Below, piece by piece: positions 16,500-25,627 of a stretch of 36,197 nt of DNA; position 1 is the stretch's first letter; the number at the start of each line of letters is the position of its first letter. The stretch is from Bacteroidales bacterium. Lineage in GTDB: Bacteria > Bacteroidota > Bacteroidia > Bacteroidales > P3. The notes under the pieces are model-generated. The model was not told the origin of the DNA. It was given only the letters and a program-made list of their open reading frames with translations, and searched no databases. The position numbers and the translations under genes are program-made. The stretch lies in NCBI GenBank assembly GCA_024400565.1, contig JAKSMQ010000017.1, positions 1 through 36,197 of the forward strand, written 5' to 3'.

Positions 16500-17312
16500 A
16501 TGAGAATAGCTATTTACCATCGAAAACTTGAGGAGGCCGCTCAAAAACAACTGGAGAACCTGATGACGATTCTTCGCAACAACCATATTGATGCTTATGA
16601 GATAGATCCTCTTTCTCCCGAGAATCTTGATGCCGATATGTTGTTCTCGATAGGAGGAGACGGAACCTTGCTCTCGAGTGTTCACCTGATTGGAGATAGC
16701 GGAATTCCTGTCATAGGCATCAACTACGGACATCTTGGATTTCTTACTACCGTAGGACAGGATGATAGTCCCGAGACTTTTGTCCACGACTTGCTTGCCG
16801 GAAACTATACCATCGAGGAACGGACCATGCTTCATATCTCCAGTCCCCAGCTATCTGGCCTTCAGCATACGGCTCTGAATGAGGTATATCTCCGACGGGA
16901 GAGTGCAGATCTGCTACGCGTAAGCCTTTATGTAGATGACGAGTTTGTTGCCACTTACGAAGGCGATGGCGTTCTGGTTGCCACACCTACCGGAAGTACA
17001 GCCTATAACCTCAGCTGTGGCGGACCCATTCTTACCCCCAATAGCGGATGCTTCGTTGTTACGCCAATAGGAGCACACAACCTTACCCTTCGTCCCATGA
17101 TAGTTCCAGATAGCGCAAAGATACGACTTGAACCCCACTATTGCCGTGGTATCTATACACTCGGTATAGACTCAACTTCTCAGCCCCTGCGTGAGAGCGC
17201 CCTTATCTCATTATTCCGCGAGAGCCATACCGTTAGACTGGTCCGTATGCACAACCAGTCGTTCTTTACCGCCATCCATGAGAAACTAGCCTGGGGAACA
17301 GAATTAAGATAA
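16500..17312 (+). CDS. nadK: NAD kinase
   Basis: 270 residues. It phosphorylates NAD to NADP in the cytoplasm. The diagnostic motifs are SIGGDGTLL (about 50-58), NYGHLGFLT, ALNEVYLRR and TPTGSTAYNLSCGGP. Length is normal. The gene lies 10 bases after the T9SS gene and 9 bases before the NERD-domain gene, inside a dense plus-strand operon. Confidence 0.96.
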   Translation: MRIAIYHRKLEEAAQKQLENLMTILRNNHIDAYEIDPLSPENLDADMLFSIGGDGTLLSSVHLIGDSGIPVIGINYGHLGFLTTVGQDDSPETFVHDLLAGNYTIEERTMLHISSPQLSGLQHTALNEVYLRRESADLLRVSLYVDDEFVATYEGDGVLVATPTGSTAYNLSCGGPILTPNSGCFVVTPIGAHNLTLRPMIVPDSAKIRLEPHYCRGIYTLGIDSTSQPLRESALISLFRESHTVRLVRMHNQSFFTAIHEKLAWGTELR

Positions 17313-17321
17313 CGCCATCCG

Positions 17322-18080
17322 ATGAATCTTCTTGTTGCACATATTCCTGGAGGTCTGAATAGCCTGGAAGGCTGGCCCACCGAGCTAATACTCTTAGTCT
17401 TGCTGGTCAACTTGACTATATGGATATTGTGGAGAAAGCATCATAAGAAGAACAAGAAGAAATCAGGAAAATCCCATCAATCGCTCAAAAGATTCGACCC
17501 CCGGAGAGGTAACGCCAGCGAAAGGGCAGCCCTCAAGGAGCTAGTAGCGTGCGGACTTCCTCCTCAAGATATCTTCCACGATCTCTATGTGGTCCATCCC
17601 AATGGGAAGACCTCGCAGATAGACCTGGTGGCAATGACGCGTATTGGACTGATTGTTATTGAGGTAAAGGATTATGCCGGACGCATCATAGGGAAAGGAA
17701 CAGATGAAGAATGGACTCAGAAACTAAGTCACGGAAGAATTAAGAACAAGCATCAGAATCCATTCTTGCAGAATGAGCGACATATTAAGGCCCTCCGGAC
17801 GCTATCCAGACAGATGGCCTCGTTGCCTATGTACTCTCTTGTCGTCTTCTTCGGCGATTGCGACCTTAGCGAGATAAAGAATCTTCCTGCAGGATGCTAT
17901 CTTATTAAGGAATACCATATCAGGCAGACAATCCAGGCTCTTATCAAAGCCAAACCCGACGCAAAATATACCAATAAGAAAGAAATACGCACGCTTCTGG
18001 ATGAGGCCGTCCAACACGGAAGTTCCCGAAAGGTACGCCAGTCTCATGTCAGACAGATTCAGGAACTGGTCAGTTCCTAA
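17322..18080 (+). CDS. NERD-domain (nuclease-related) membrane protein
   Basis: 252 residues. One membrane segment near residues 22-37 (LILLVLLVNLTIWILW) is followed by a very basic stretch (HHKKNKKKSGKSHQ). From about residue 60 there is a NERD domain with ASERAALKEL, QIDLVAMTRIGLIVIEVKDYAG and QNPFLQNERH. The D...E-K spacing (IDLVAM...VIEVKD) fits the PD-(D/E)xK nuclease fold, and the Q-N...N-E-R segment is characteristic of NERD. Nuclease activity has rarely been shown for such proteins, so DNA processing is only probable. It follows nadK by 9 bases. Membrane tethering with the domain on the cytoplasmic side is inferred from the basic flank. Confidence 0.87.
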   Translation: MNLLVAHIPGGLNSLEGWPTELILLVLLVNLTIWILWRKHHKKNKKKSGKSHQSLKRFDPRRGNASERAALKELVACGLPPQDIFHDLYVVHPNGKTSQIDLVAMTRIGLIVIEVKDYAGRIIGKGTDEEWTQKLSHGRIKNKHQNPFLQNERHIKALRTLSRQMASLPMYSLVVFFGDCDLSEIKNLPAGCYLIKEYHIRQTIQALIKAKPDAKYTNKKEIRTLLDEAVQHGSSRKVRQSHVRQIQELVSS

Positions 18081-18159
18081 TCAAACGTAAGTTCCGACCG
18101 AGAAATCTGAATAAAAAACTATAGCACAACACCCAAGCACACATCTGAAATAACAAACC

Positions 18160-21100
18160 ATGTCAGTTAATATTAAAAACATAGTCAATAGGGTTCTGAC
18201 CTTGATCACGATGATGATTCTCTTCGTCGTTGCCATCCCTTCGGTTTATGCGACTCCCGATGGTGAGACTATAGGGAAAGGGTCTTCCAAACACCTTACC
18301 ATGGTACGCGACACTATCTGTCCTTCACAGTTGCCCTACACAATGGGTCGGGTTACCTTCAACTCGGGAGGAGTCATCCGCGATACTCTCGTTGGCGTAG
18401 ACCTTACCGACAGTATCGTCGTATATACCCTGGTGGTAAATCCCAATACCTTCGCCCGAATCGGACACGTTATCTGGGAGTACTCTCTTCCCTATACCTT
18501 TAATGGTATTACCTACACCCTCTCGTCGCCCTGGATAAGAATCAACGACCGGTCGGCCCATATTGTGGATACCATACATATATCTAATGTCTATGGCTGC
18601 GACAGTACCATCTTCCACGATATCGAGATTCTATGGAACGTATTCGATACCGTAGAGCGGACTATCTGCGCCAATCAGTTGCCCTATACCTGGAACGAAT
18701 ATGTATTCACCCATGCCGGGACACACTCCGTGACACTCTATCATGCTGGCCAGATGCTCGTAGACAGTACAGTCACGATGACCCTCAACGTAAATCCCAC
18801 TACGACGGGCGACACTATTGCTATGGGATGTGACAGCTACGAATGGTACAATAACAGCTATACCATCTCCGGCAACTATCCCCACACCTTTGTGGGAGCC
18901 AACCATTATAATTGTGACAGTATCGTTACCCTTCATCTGACCATCAACAGAAACAGCTATTCTCTGGTAAGGGATACCGTAATAGAGAACAACCTTATCA
19001 ATTATGTATTCAATAATACACCCTTGCGCGACAGCGTCTCAGATACCATCATCATTATCCCGAATGCTGCCGGATGTGATAGCATAATCAATTTCTCGCT
19101 CTTTGTACATTGGAACAAGGAGACACACCTTTACGACACCATCTGCGAGAACAGTCTCTCCTCCTATAGATGGCAGGACTCCACTTTTAACGGAAGCGAA
19201 ACCAAATCTATCGTATATACCGCCGCAAGCGGGGCTGACAGCACGGTTTATATGCATCTTACCGTCAATCTGAATACCATCCTGATAGCCCGCCATACCG
19301 TAGTCGAGAACTCACTCCCTTACTCATTCCTCTATACCCAATTTGGTTCTGACAGCCAATACGACATCACGACTCCAAGTTATTCTCAGGTCGACACAAC
19401 GCTAATCATCCCCAACGTAAACGGATGCGACAGCCTGGTACTCTACACCCTGAAAGTGTTCTGGAATATCCACGACACCCTCGACTCGACAATCTGCCAG
19501 AACTCCTTGCCGTTCAGCTGGAAAGGGAATACCTTCTCCGAAGCCGACACCCAGACCGTAGTTCTTCCGTCAGCAGGAGCCAACAGCGTGGACAGCATTC
19601 TCGTTCTACAACTGAATGTCAACCACAACACCCACGCCGTTTACCTCGATACCTGTACCGAAAACCAGTTACCCCGAACCTATCTGGGTACAGACTTTAG
19701 CGATAGCATATCCCACCAGCAGCTAATCATCTCCAACGCGCTAGGATGCGACAGTATTGTAGACTACAGCCTCTTTGTACATTGGAATATTGCTACCGAC
19801 GAATACGATACCATCTGCGAGAACCAATTGCCTTTCATCTGGAAAGACAGCATATTCTCGGCACCCTCTCCCACCCCGACTGGAGCCTATACGCTAGTTA
19901 AGAGCCGTCTATATCAAACCATACATCACGCAGACAGCCTGGTAACGATGCATCTGACCATCAACCGCAACACCTTCCAGTCCCTTTACGATACGATTAT
20001 AGAGAACCAGTTGCCTTACCATTGGGAAGACACTCTCTTTGCCGCAGGCGATACCTTGTCAAAGATCAAGAATATTCCCAATACCAACGGATGCGACAGC
20101 CTGATAACTCTCAATCTATTTGTATGGGAGAACAAGACCACCCAGGCCGACAGTCTTGTCTGCAACAAGACCCTACCCCTGATCTGGAACGACAGCATCT
20201 TCACCCAGACCGGACAGAAGAGTACCACGCTCCACACAATTCATGGGGCCGACAGTATCGTCAATATGAATGTCACGGTGGCTATGGAATCATGGGGAAC
20301 AGACAGCCTTGCTGCCTGCGGACAATACACCTGGATTAACGGAACAACCTACACGGAATCCTGCAACACGGACAGTACCATCATCCTCAACAGATTCGGC
20401 TGCGACAGTACCGTCTACCTGAATCTTACCATCAATCTGTCCACCATAGCAGAAGCTTGCTTCGATACCGTCTGCATATCAGGTTTGCCCTACATCTACG
20501 AAGATACTATATTCATGGAAGGTACCCTGTCGGGTCAATACAATATCTTTATGACCGACACCAACGGATGCGACAGCATTATTCCTCTCAATCTCTACGT
20601 AATGCCTCTGCCGGTAGTCGCTATCGAGCAGGTCGACTTCAATTGCGCCACATGGCAATATTCCCTTGCGGCCAGCCATACCGATGCCGTAGACTATATA
20701 ACCTGGAGCTCCACGCCTGGAGACACTACTCTGACAGGCCAGGAGAACAACGATACCATCTGGGTGTCGCCCTATCAGAGCACGACCTATTCAGCCACAG
20801 CCTCGGTAGACCGGTTCAACTGCGGCAACAGCCAGAGTATTACCGTACAGACCGGACTCCCCATCGAGGCACGCATCAGCTATAATCCTCCCTACGCGAC
20901 CGCCGACCAGCTTGAGCTGACCTTTACAGACGTAAGCATCGGCAATATTGCTTCCCGCCTCTGGCTTACCGAAGACCGCGAATATACCGAACGCAGTTTC
21001 TCCTACATCTATCCCATCTCCGAAGACTCCATCTGGGTCACCCTTATTGTATACGAAGACCAGCACCAATGCAACGATACAGCAACGGTATGGATTCCCT

Positions 21101-21384
21101 ATAAGACAGGACTTCTCTGGGCTCCCAACGCCTTTACCCCCGACGGCGACAACAACCAGCGGTTCGTTATCGTATGCCACAATGTCCCCGAGTTCGAGAT
21201 CTACATCTACGACCGCAAAGGGGCATTGGTATACCATTCGACCGACCCTAACGAAGGCTGGGACGGAACCTATAAGGGGATGCCCTGCATCCAGAATAAT
21301 TATGTATACAAGGTCTACTACTCTACTATCGACGATCCCAATACCAAGCATACCCTCGTAGGTAGCGTCCTGCTGCTCCGTTAA
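18160..21384 (+). CDS. Large T9SS cargo protein built from GCDS/ADS modules
   Basis: 1074 residues. Signal peptide at 1-31 (LTLITMMILFVVAIPSVYA). The body has about a dozen modules of roughly 45-60 residues. Each has an opening like TICENQLPFIW or TVIENSLPY and a closing NGCDSLVxL or ADSxVxMxL strand with VN/INxNT. Cys-containing (GCDS) and Cys-free (ADS) closings largely alternate. Residues from about 985 form the type B sorting domain: WAPNAFTPDGDNN, EIYIYDRKGALVYHS, GWDGTYKG, YVYKVYY and a final GSVLLLR. This is expected to be a long surface or secreted fibre carried by T9SS. The nearest known theme is the repeat-rich surface adhesins of this phylum; ligand unknown. It has a 79-bp leader region after the NERD gene. 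Confidence 0.88.
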   Translation: MSVNIKNIVNRVLTLITMMILFVVAIPSVYATPDGETIGKGSSKHLTMVRDTICPSQLPYTMGRVTFNSGGVIRDTLVGVDLTDSIVVYTLVVNPNTFARIGHVIWEYSLPYTFNGITYTLSSPWIRINDRSAHIVDTIHISNVYGCDSTIFHDIEILWNVFDTVERTICANQLPYTWNEYVFTHAGTHSVTLYHAGQMLVDSTVTMTLNVNPTTTGDTIAMGCDSYEWYNNSYTISGNYPHTFVGANHYNCDSIVTLHLTINRNSYSLVRDTVIENNLINYVFNNTPLRDSVSDTIIIIPNAAGCDSIINFSLFVHWNKETHLYDTICENSLSSYRWQDSTFNGSETKSIVYTAASGADSTVYMHLTVNLNTILIARHTVVENSLPYSFLYTQFGSDSQYDITTPSYSQVDTTLIIPNVNGCDSLVLYTLKVFWNIHDTLDSTICQNSLPFSWKGNTFSEADTQTVVLPSAGANSVDSILVLQLNVNHNTHAVYLDTCTENQLPRTYLGTDFSDSISHQQLIISNALGCDSIVDYSLFVHWNIATDEYDTICENQLPFIWKDSIFSAPSPTPTGAYTLVKSRLYQTIHHADSLVTMHLTINRNTFQSLYDTIIENQLPYHWEDTLFAAGDTLSKIKNIPNTNGCDSLITLNLFVWENKTTQADSLVCNKTLPLIWNDSIFTQTGQKSTTLHTIHGADSIVNMNVTVAMESWGTDSLAACGQYTWINGTTYTESCNTDSTIILNRFGCDSTVYLNLTINLSTIAEACFDTVCISGLPYIYEDTIFMEGTLSGQYNIFMTDTNGCDSIIPLNLYVMPLPVVAIEQVDFNCATWQYSLAASHTDAVDYITWSSTPGDTTLTGQENNDTIWVSPYQSTTYSATASVDRFNCGNSQSITVQTGLPIEARISYNPPYATADQLELTFTDVSIGNIASRLWLTEDREYTERSFSYIYPISEDSIWVTLIVYEDQHQCNDTATVWIPYKTGLLWAPNAFTPDGDNNQRFVIVCHNVPEFEIYIYDRKGALVYHSTDPNEGWDGTYKGMPCIQNNYVYKVYYSTIDDPNTKHTLVGSVLLLR

Positions 21385-21408
21385 CCCTCTTAACCATTAC
21401 TCCCAGTC

Positions 21409-23499
21409 ATGCAACTTATAAGCGATTTCCCTTGGTATTTCATTTTCCTCTGCCTCCTGGCAGGAGCCGCCTATAGCGCCATACTTTATTTCTACGGACG
21501 CAACCGCGACGGAATGTTCTCCAAACCCACCCGCTGGGGACTGGCTGTATTGCGATTCGCCGGCATCTCTATTATTGCCTTCCTCCTGCTGGCCCCGCTT
21601 GTCAAGAGGACTCTCCAGCAACAGGAGAAGCCCATTGTGATAGTAGCCCAGGACTATTCCCAGTCCATTCTCCTCTGCAAAGATTCTGCCTTCTATAAGG
21701 GCGAATATGCCCAGAACCTGGCAAAGACCATAGAACAGCTGAAGAAGGACTACGATGTACAGCTCTACGCCTATGGATCGGAGGTACGCAATTCGAAGGA
21801 TGGCGACACGATGTATCAGGACCCCTCTACGGATATAGCCTCTCTCCTTTCGGAGATACAGATGCGCTACGACAGCCGCAATCTGGGTGCACTCATCCTG
21901 ACCGGAGACGGCATCTTCAACCAGGGACTCAATCCCGTCAGCCTGACCGAAGGCCTCCCCTATCCTATCTATACCGTAGCCATGGGAGATACCTCCGTGC
22001 GACGCGATGCGCTTATAGCCAACGTGAGGTTCAACCGCATAGCCTATCTCAACAACCAGTTTCCCATCGAGATAACCCTCAACGCCAACCGTCTCAAGGG
22101 CGAATCCAAGACCCTCTCGGTCCTGCACAACGGGAAGACGCTCTTTTCGAAATCCGTCAGCTATTCCTCTAACGATTTCTCCCATACCGAGCAGGTTCTC
22201 ATTGACGCCGACCAGGCAGGTCTGCAGACCTATACCATCCAGATTGCGGCATCCGACGGAGAGGCCTCCATCCGAAACAACAGCCGAACAATCAATGTGG
22301 AGGTTATCGACGGACACCAGAAGGTCGCCATCATAGCAGCCGCTCCCCATCCCGATGTGGCCGCCATACGGCAAAGCCTGGAGGACAACCAGAACTATGA
22401 GGTCTCCTCTATGCTTATTGGCGATTTCAAGGACAAGCCCTCCGACTACGACCTCCTTATTCTTCATAATCTGCCCCAGAAGGGAAGCAATCTGCCGTCC
22501 TCTCTCAATCCCTTGCCCCAGGGAACACCCGTAATCTTCGTTCTGGGAAGCCAGACCGACCTGGCCCGCTTCAATTCGCTCCATACCGGACTGGAGATAC
22601 ACTCCCGAATCAATCAGTTCAACGAATCCACACCCGTGAGCAATGGCGGATTTGCCCTTTTCACGCTCGACGACGAGAAGCGCTCGCAGATAGAACACTT
22701 CCCTCCCCTCTCGGCTCCGTTTGGCGACTATAAGCCTTCGGGCAACACCCAGAGCCTGTTCACAGCCCGGGTGGGTACTGTTCAGAGCGGGCTTCCCCTC
22801 ATAGCCTTCTCCCAGCAGCAGGCCACCCGTTATGCCTTCATCTGCGGAGAAGGAATATGGCGCTGGAGAATGGCCGATTTCGGAGCCAACCAGTCGCACG
22901 AGACCTTCAACACCCTCCTCACAAAGATTGCCGTCTATACCTCTACCAGGATGGACAAGGACCAGTTCCACGTTGAAGCCAAAAACATCTACCGCATGGG
23001 AGAGAGCGTAACTATCGAGGCCTCGCTCTACAACGACAACTATGAACTCATCAATACCCCCGAGGTTGAGATAACCCTAAGCAATCACGACGGCAAGGCC
23101 AACAGTTACCTCTTCAACCGTACCACCAATGCCTACTCGCTCAATGCCGGCGTTCTCGATCCCGGCCGCTATTCCTATACGGCAAAGACTACTTTCAACG
23201 GAACCGCCCTCTCCTCTTCGGGCTCCTTTGTCGTAGAGGAACTCAACCTCGAGGACATCAGCCTAGCGGCCAACCATGCCCTGCTCAACACCCTGGCACA
23301 GAACACGGGCGGAGCGCTTCTTATGCCCCAGCAGGTGGCACAATTGCCCGAACTCCTCAAGGCACGCGAGGACATCAAACCCATAGTCTTCAGCCAGACC
23401 CGCTATACCGAACTGCTCAATCTCCCCTGGCTGTTCATCCTCATCGTGCTGTTGCTGGGAGCCGAATGGGTATTGAGAAAATACAACGGAGAACTGTAA
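21409..23499 (+). CDS. VWA-like membrane protein with GATase-like region
   Basis: 696 residues. Two N-terminal membrane segments (about 8-28 and 44-64) and one C-terminal segment (about 671-690). After the second segment IVIVAQDYSQSIL carries DxSxS, the first half of a metal-ion-dependent adhesion site, and GALILTGDGIFNQG fits the later VWA strand with Asp. Around 300-370 VAIIAAAPHPDV and YDLLILHNLP suggest a class I glutamine-amidotransferase-like fold without a visible catalytic Cys. Proteins of this layout are common in Bacteroidota and uncharacterised; the bulk is probably periplasmic. It starts 24 bases after the large T9SS gene and ends 19 bases before the flippase gene. Confidence 0.72.
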   Translation: MQLISDFPWYFIFLCLLAGAAYSAILYFYGRNRDGMFSKPTRWGLAVLRFAGISIIAFLLLAPLVKRTLQQQEKPIVIVAQDYSQSILLCKDSAFYKGEYAQNLAKTIEQLKKDYDVQLYAYGSEVRNSKDGDTMYQDPSTDIASLLSEIQMRYDSRNLGALILTGDGIFNQGLNPVSLTEGLPYPIYTVAMGDTSVRRDALIANVRFNRIAYLNNQFPIEITLNANRLKGESKTLSVLHNGKTLFSKSVSYSSNDFSHTEQVLIDADQAGLQTYTIQIAASDGEASIRNNSRTINVEVIDGHQKVAIIAAAPHPDVAAIRQSLEDNQNYEVSSMLIGDFKDKPSDYDLLILHNLPQKGSNLPSSLNPLPQGTPVIFVLGSQTDLARFNSLHTGLEIHSRINQFNESTPVSNGGFALFTLDDEKRSQIEHFPPLSAPFGDYKPSGNTQSLFTARVGTVQSGLPLIAFSQQQATRYAFICGEGIWRWRMADFGANQSHETFNTLLTKIAVYTSTRMDKDQFHVEAKNIYRMGESVTIEASLYNDNYELINTPEVEITLSNHDGKANSYLFNRTTNAYSLNAGVLDPGRYSYTAKTTFNGTALSSSGSFVVEELNLEDISLAANHALLNTLAQNTGGALLMPQQVAQLPELLKAREDIKPIVFSQTRYTELLNLPWLFILIVLLLGAEWVLRKYNGEL

Positions 23500-23518
23500 A
23501 AGACAGGAATTATCAGAG

Positions 23519-24790
23519 ATGAAACTACCCAGGATAGTACAGGACGGCGTCAAGCTCATATCGGGCAACATCTGGGCCCAGGCCATTGCTTTTGCGGCCT
23601 ACCTGATTCTTGCGCGCATATACACGCCCCAGGACTTTACCGTCTTCAACATCTTCTACTCCTATATTGAGGTACTCGTCATCGTCAGCACCTGCAAATA
23701 CGAACTCTCCATTATAGTAGCCTCAACCGAACGCGAGGCGGCAGCCTGCTCAAAGCTGGCCCTGAGACTCAACACCCTCGTCTCAATAGCACTTCTGCTA
23801 CTTATCGTCATACTCCATTTTACACCCCTGGCCGAAAGGATTCTGCTGTTGGGAGACTATTTCCCGATAGCGCTCATGATACCTCTTATGGTGTTCTTCT
23901 GCGGAACCTCGCGCGTATATGCCTCCCTGTTCAACCGATTCAAGCAATTCGGACAGATTGCCCTTTCAGAGGTCATAACCTCTACAGCCGGAGTTGCAGC
24001 CAAGATACTCCTGGCCTTTTCTCATATTCTGCATGGAGCAGGACTTCCCCTAGGTACCGTCATCGGCAAGATGGCAGGCAACATCAACTATCTCTGCCTG
24101 ATGCGCAGACTCAACCTTCCCAAAGACATCTCGGCCCAGGAACGGCGAACAGCCGCAGCCCGACATCGCAATTTCCCCCTCTACAATATGCCCAAGGAGC
24201 TCCTCAACAGCTTCTCCTACAACCTGCCCTTCCTCTGGCTGGCACTCTATTTCGACAAGGATCCGGCCGTCGGCCTCTTCGGAATGGCCCTCACCTTTAC
24301 CTTCAGACCGGTCAACATTCTCAATAGCGCCTTCGAAAAGCTTCTCTTTGTGCGTGTTGCCGAGAAAGTACGCCAGGGAGAGAGTATCCGGAAAGACATC
24401 AGCCGTTTTCTGCTCCTGCTCAATGCCACAGCTTTGCCCCTCTTCGGACTGCTGTTCCTTTGCGCAGAGCCCCTATTCAGCTGGCTTTTCGGGGCCAAGT
24501 GGACGGGGATAGGCTACTACATCCGATGCCTGCTCCCATGGGTATTTCTGGCGCTTTCGGCCACCTCCATATCATTCCTGGCCAACGTGTTCAACCGCCA
24601 GCGTGGCGAGTTCCTGTTCTACGTCGTTATGCTTCTGCTGAGAGCGGCAGCCGTGGTCTATGGCATCATGGCCCACGACTATCCCTCGTCCATCCTGTTC
24701 TTCTCCATTGCCAGCGCCTCCGTCGTGATGGTCCTCCTGGTGTGGTATCTGGGTCTTGTATGGCGATACGAGAAGAAGCGACAGGCATAG
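23519..24790 (+). CDS. Wzx-type polysaccharide/oligosaccharide flippase
   Basis: 423 residues, strongly hydrophobic with about 11-12 membrane segments. The N-terminal pattern SGNIWAQAIAFAAYLILARIYTPQDF is typical of the polysaccharide-transport branch of the MOP (MATE-like) superfamily, which moves undecaprenyl-linked glycans across the inner membrane. Charged loops such as NLPKDISAQERRTAAARHRN separate the segments. It is the last gene of the plus-strand block and probably belongs with the CpsB-like phosphatase and the GT4 enzyme in surface glycan work, although no complete locus is in the window. O-antigen or capsule specificity cannot be told. Confidence 0.85.
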   Translation: MKLPRIVQDGVKLISGNIWAQAIAFAAYLILARIYTPQDFTVFNIFYSYIEVLVIVSTCKYELSIIVASTEREAAACSKLALRLNTLVSIALLLLIVILHFTPLAERILLLGDYFPIALMIPLMVFFCGTSRVYASLFNRFKQFGQIALSEVITSTAGVAAKILLAFSHILHGAGLPLGTVIGKMAGNINYLCLMRRLNLPKDISAQERRTAAARHRNFPLYNMPKELLNSFSYNLPFLWLALYFDKDPAVGLFGMALTFTFRPVNILNSAFEKLLFVRVAEKVRQGESIRKDISRFLLLLNATALPLFGLLFLCAEPLFSWLFGAKWTGIGYYIRCLLPWVFLALSATSISFLANVFNRQRGEFLFYVVMLLLRAAAVVYGIMAHDYPSSILFFSIASASVVMVLLVWYLGLVWRYEKKRQA

Positions 24791-24811
24791 TCCCCTGGGA
24801 AAGTCCTGCGG

Positions 24812-24932
24812 GCATACAATCAGCATACAGACAGCATATAGAGTGCATATAGGGTGCACGGAATGGGTAAAACGCCCTGCCTGAGTGCTACTTATGTGCT
24901 GCCTAAGTGCTACCAATGTGATTGCTGAGAGC
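24812..24932. repeat. 11-bp-period repeat array, locus C (inverted halves)
   Basis: Consecutive 11-bp units: GCATACAATCA, GCATACAGACA, GCATATAGAGT, GCATATAGGGT, GCACGGAATGG, then a centre unit at 24867. Opposite-sense units follow from 24878: TGCCTGAGTGC, TACTTATGTGC, TGCCTAAGTGC, TACCAATGTGA, TTGCTGAGAGC. It directly follows the flippase gene. The first half is nearly identical to part of locus B. Confidence 0.82.
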
Positions 24933-25115
24933 ACGCATCCCCGAACATCAAACACCCCTGAAGGTGGTTCCCGCTACTTGAATTGCTACGGAATCCGAAA
25001 CTTTTCTCAGCCAATATGTGAGCCTCAAAAGGGGAAAAAACAGCCGAAAGAGGGGTTCGGAAAGGCCAAAAGACGCCCGTATTTATACTTTTTGGAGGCA
25101 TTTTGACCCCTTCTT

Positions 25116-25419
25116 TGTGACAGGCTTCATAGGAGAATCAGATTCATGGATGCCGTATTCTGCTGATAACCTGCTCTTTCAACCCAGACATATCATCCGT
25201 TTGTGACAGTAAACAGTTGTGACAGTTGTTTTTTGGACTACCCCCATACTTCTATTATCTTATATATTTATTTAATTATTAATTAGTTATAAAGATTTAA
25301 GAAAGAGGGTATATGCATTTTTTTAACTGTCACAACTGTTTACTGTCACACTTGTGCCTTAACTATTTCTCTACCAAGCACTTTGCATACGGACAATATT
25401 GTGACAGATATGTGACATC
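25116..25419. repeat. Seven TGTGACA boxes, four of them in a perfect 26-bp inverted repeat
   Basis: Plus-strand copies begin at 25116, 25202, 25218, 25400 and 25411; minus-strand copies lie at 25326-25334 and 25342-25350. The arms 25202-25227 and 25325-25350 are perfect 26-bp inverted copies, each holding two TGTGACAGT boxes spaced 16 bp apart. They flank 97 bp of very AT-rich DNA. The layout resembles iterons or clustered operator sites around an easily melted stretch; function unknown. Confidence 0.85.
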
Positions 25420-25448
25420 CCCTATTTAGGGGGTAAAACCTAGCGGAA

Positions 25449-25471
25449 AAGCAGATATTCTGCTTCTTTTT
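25449..25471 (+). terminator. Rho-independent terminator with no gene upstream
   Basis: AAGCAGA (25449-25455), loop TAT, TCTGCTT (25459-25465), then CTTTTT. The nearest plus-strand gene ends about 660 bp earlier at 24790, so it may end a small RNA transcribed across the TGTGACA region. Confidence 0.6.
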
Positions 25472-25572
25472 GGCCCCTATGACTCCCGTTCTACGATTTT
25501 TTATGGGTTCCGTGAAACAAATCTGATGTTACGCCGTTATTATATGAGAAAAAATGAAGTATTGTATAGGAT

Positions 25573-25588
25573 GGTATCGGCCGATACC
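25573..25588. promoter_or_regulatory. Perfect 16-bp palindrome, candidate operator
   Basis: GGTATCGGCCGATACC is a perfect palindrome centred 47 bases before the start codon at 25628. Its position and symmetry suit a dimeric regulator of the hydrolase gene. No regulator was identified. Confidence 0.4.
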
Positions 25589-25627
25589 CTTGTCTGGCAT
25601 AGCTTCTCTACACCTAATATCTATCGC

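Larger units (their letters stand above)
24791..25627. other. Gene-free region with repeat array and TGTGACA boxes
   Basis: About 840 bp with no credible gene. In order it holds array C (24812-24932), a purine-rich stretch (25010-25080), seven TGTGACA boxes with a 26-bp inverted repeat (25116-25419), a hairpin terminator (25449-25471) and a 16-bp palindrome (25573-25588). The terminator without an upstream gene suggests an untranslated transcript. Confidence 0.6.

Noticed and set aside
21397-22971. 524-codon antisense frame opposite the VWA protein
   Set aside because: Shadow of the plus-strand gene, which has membrane segments and family motifs; the antisense protein shows none.
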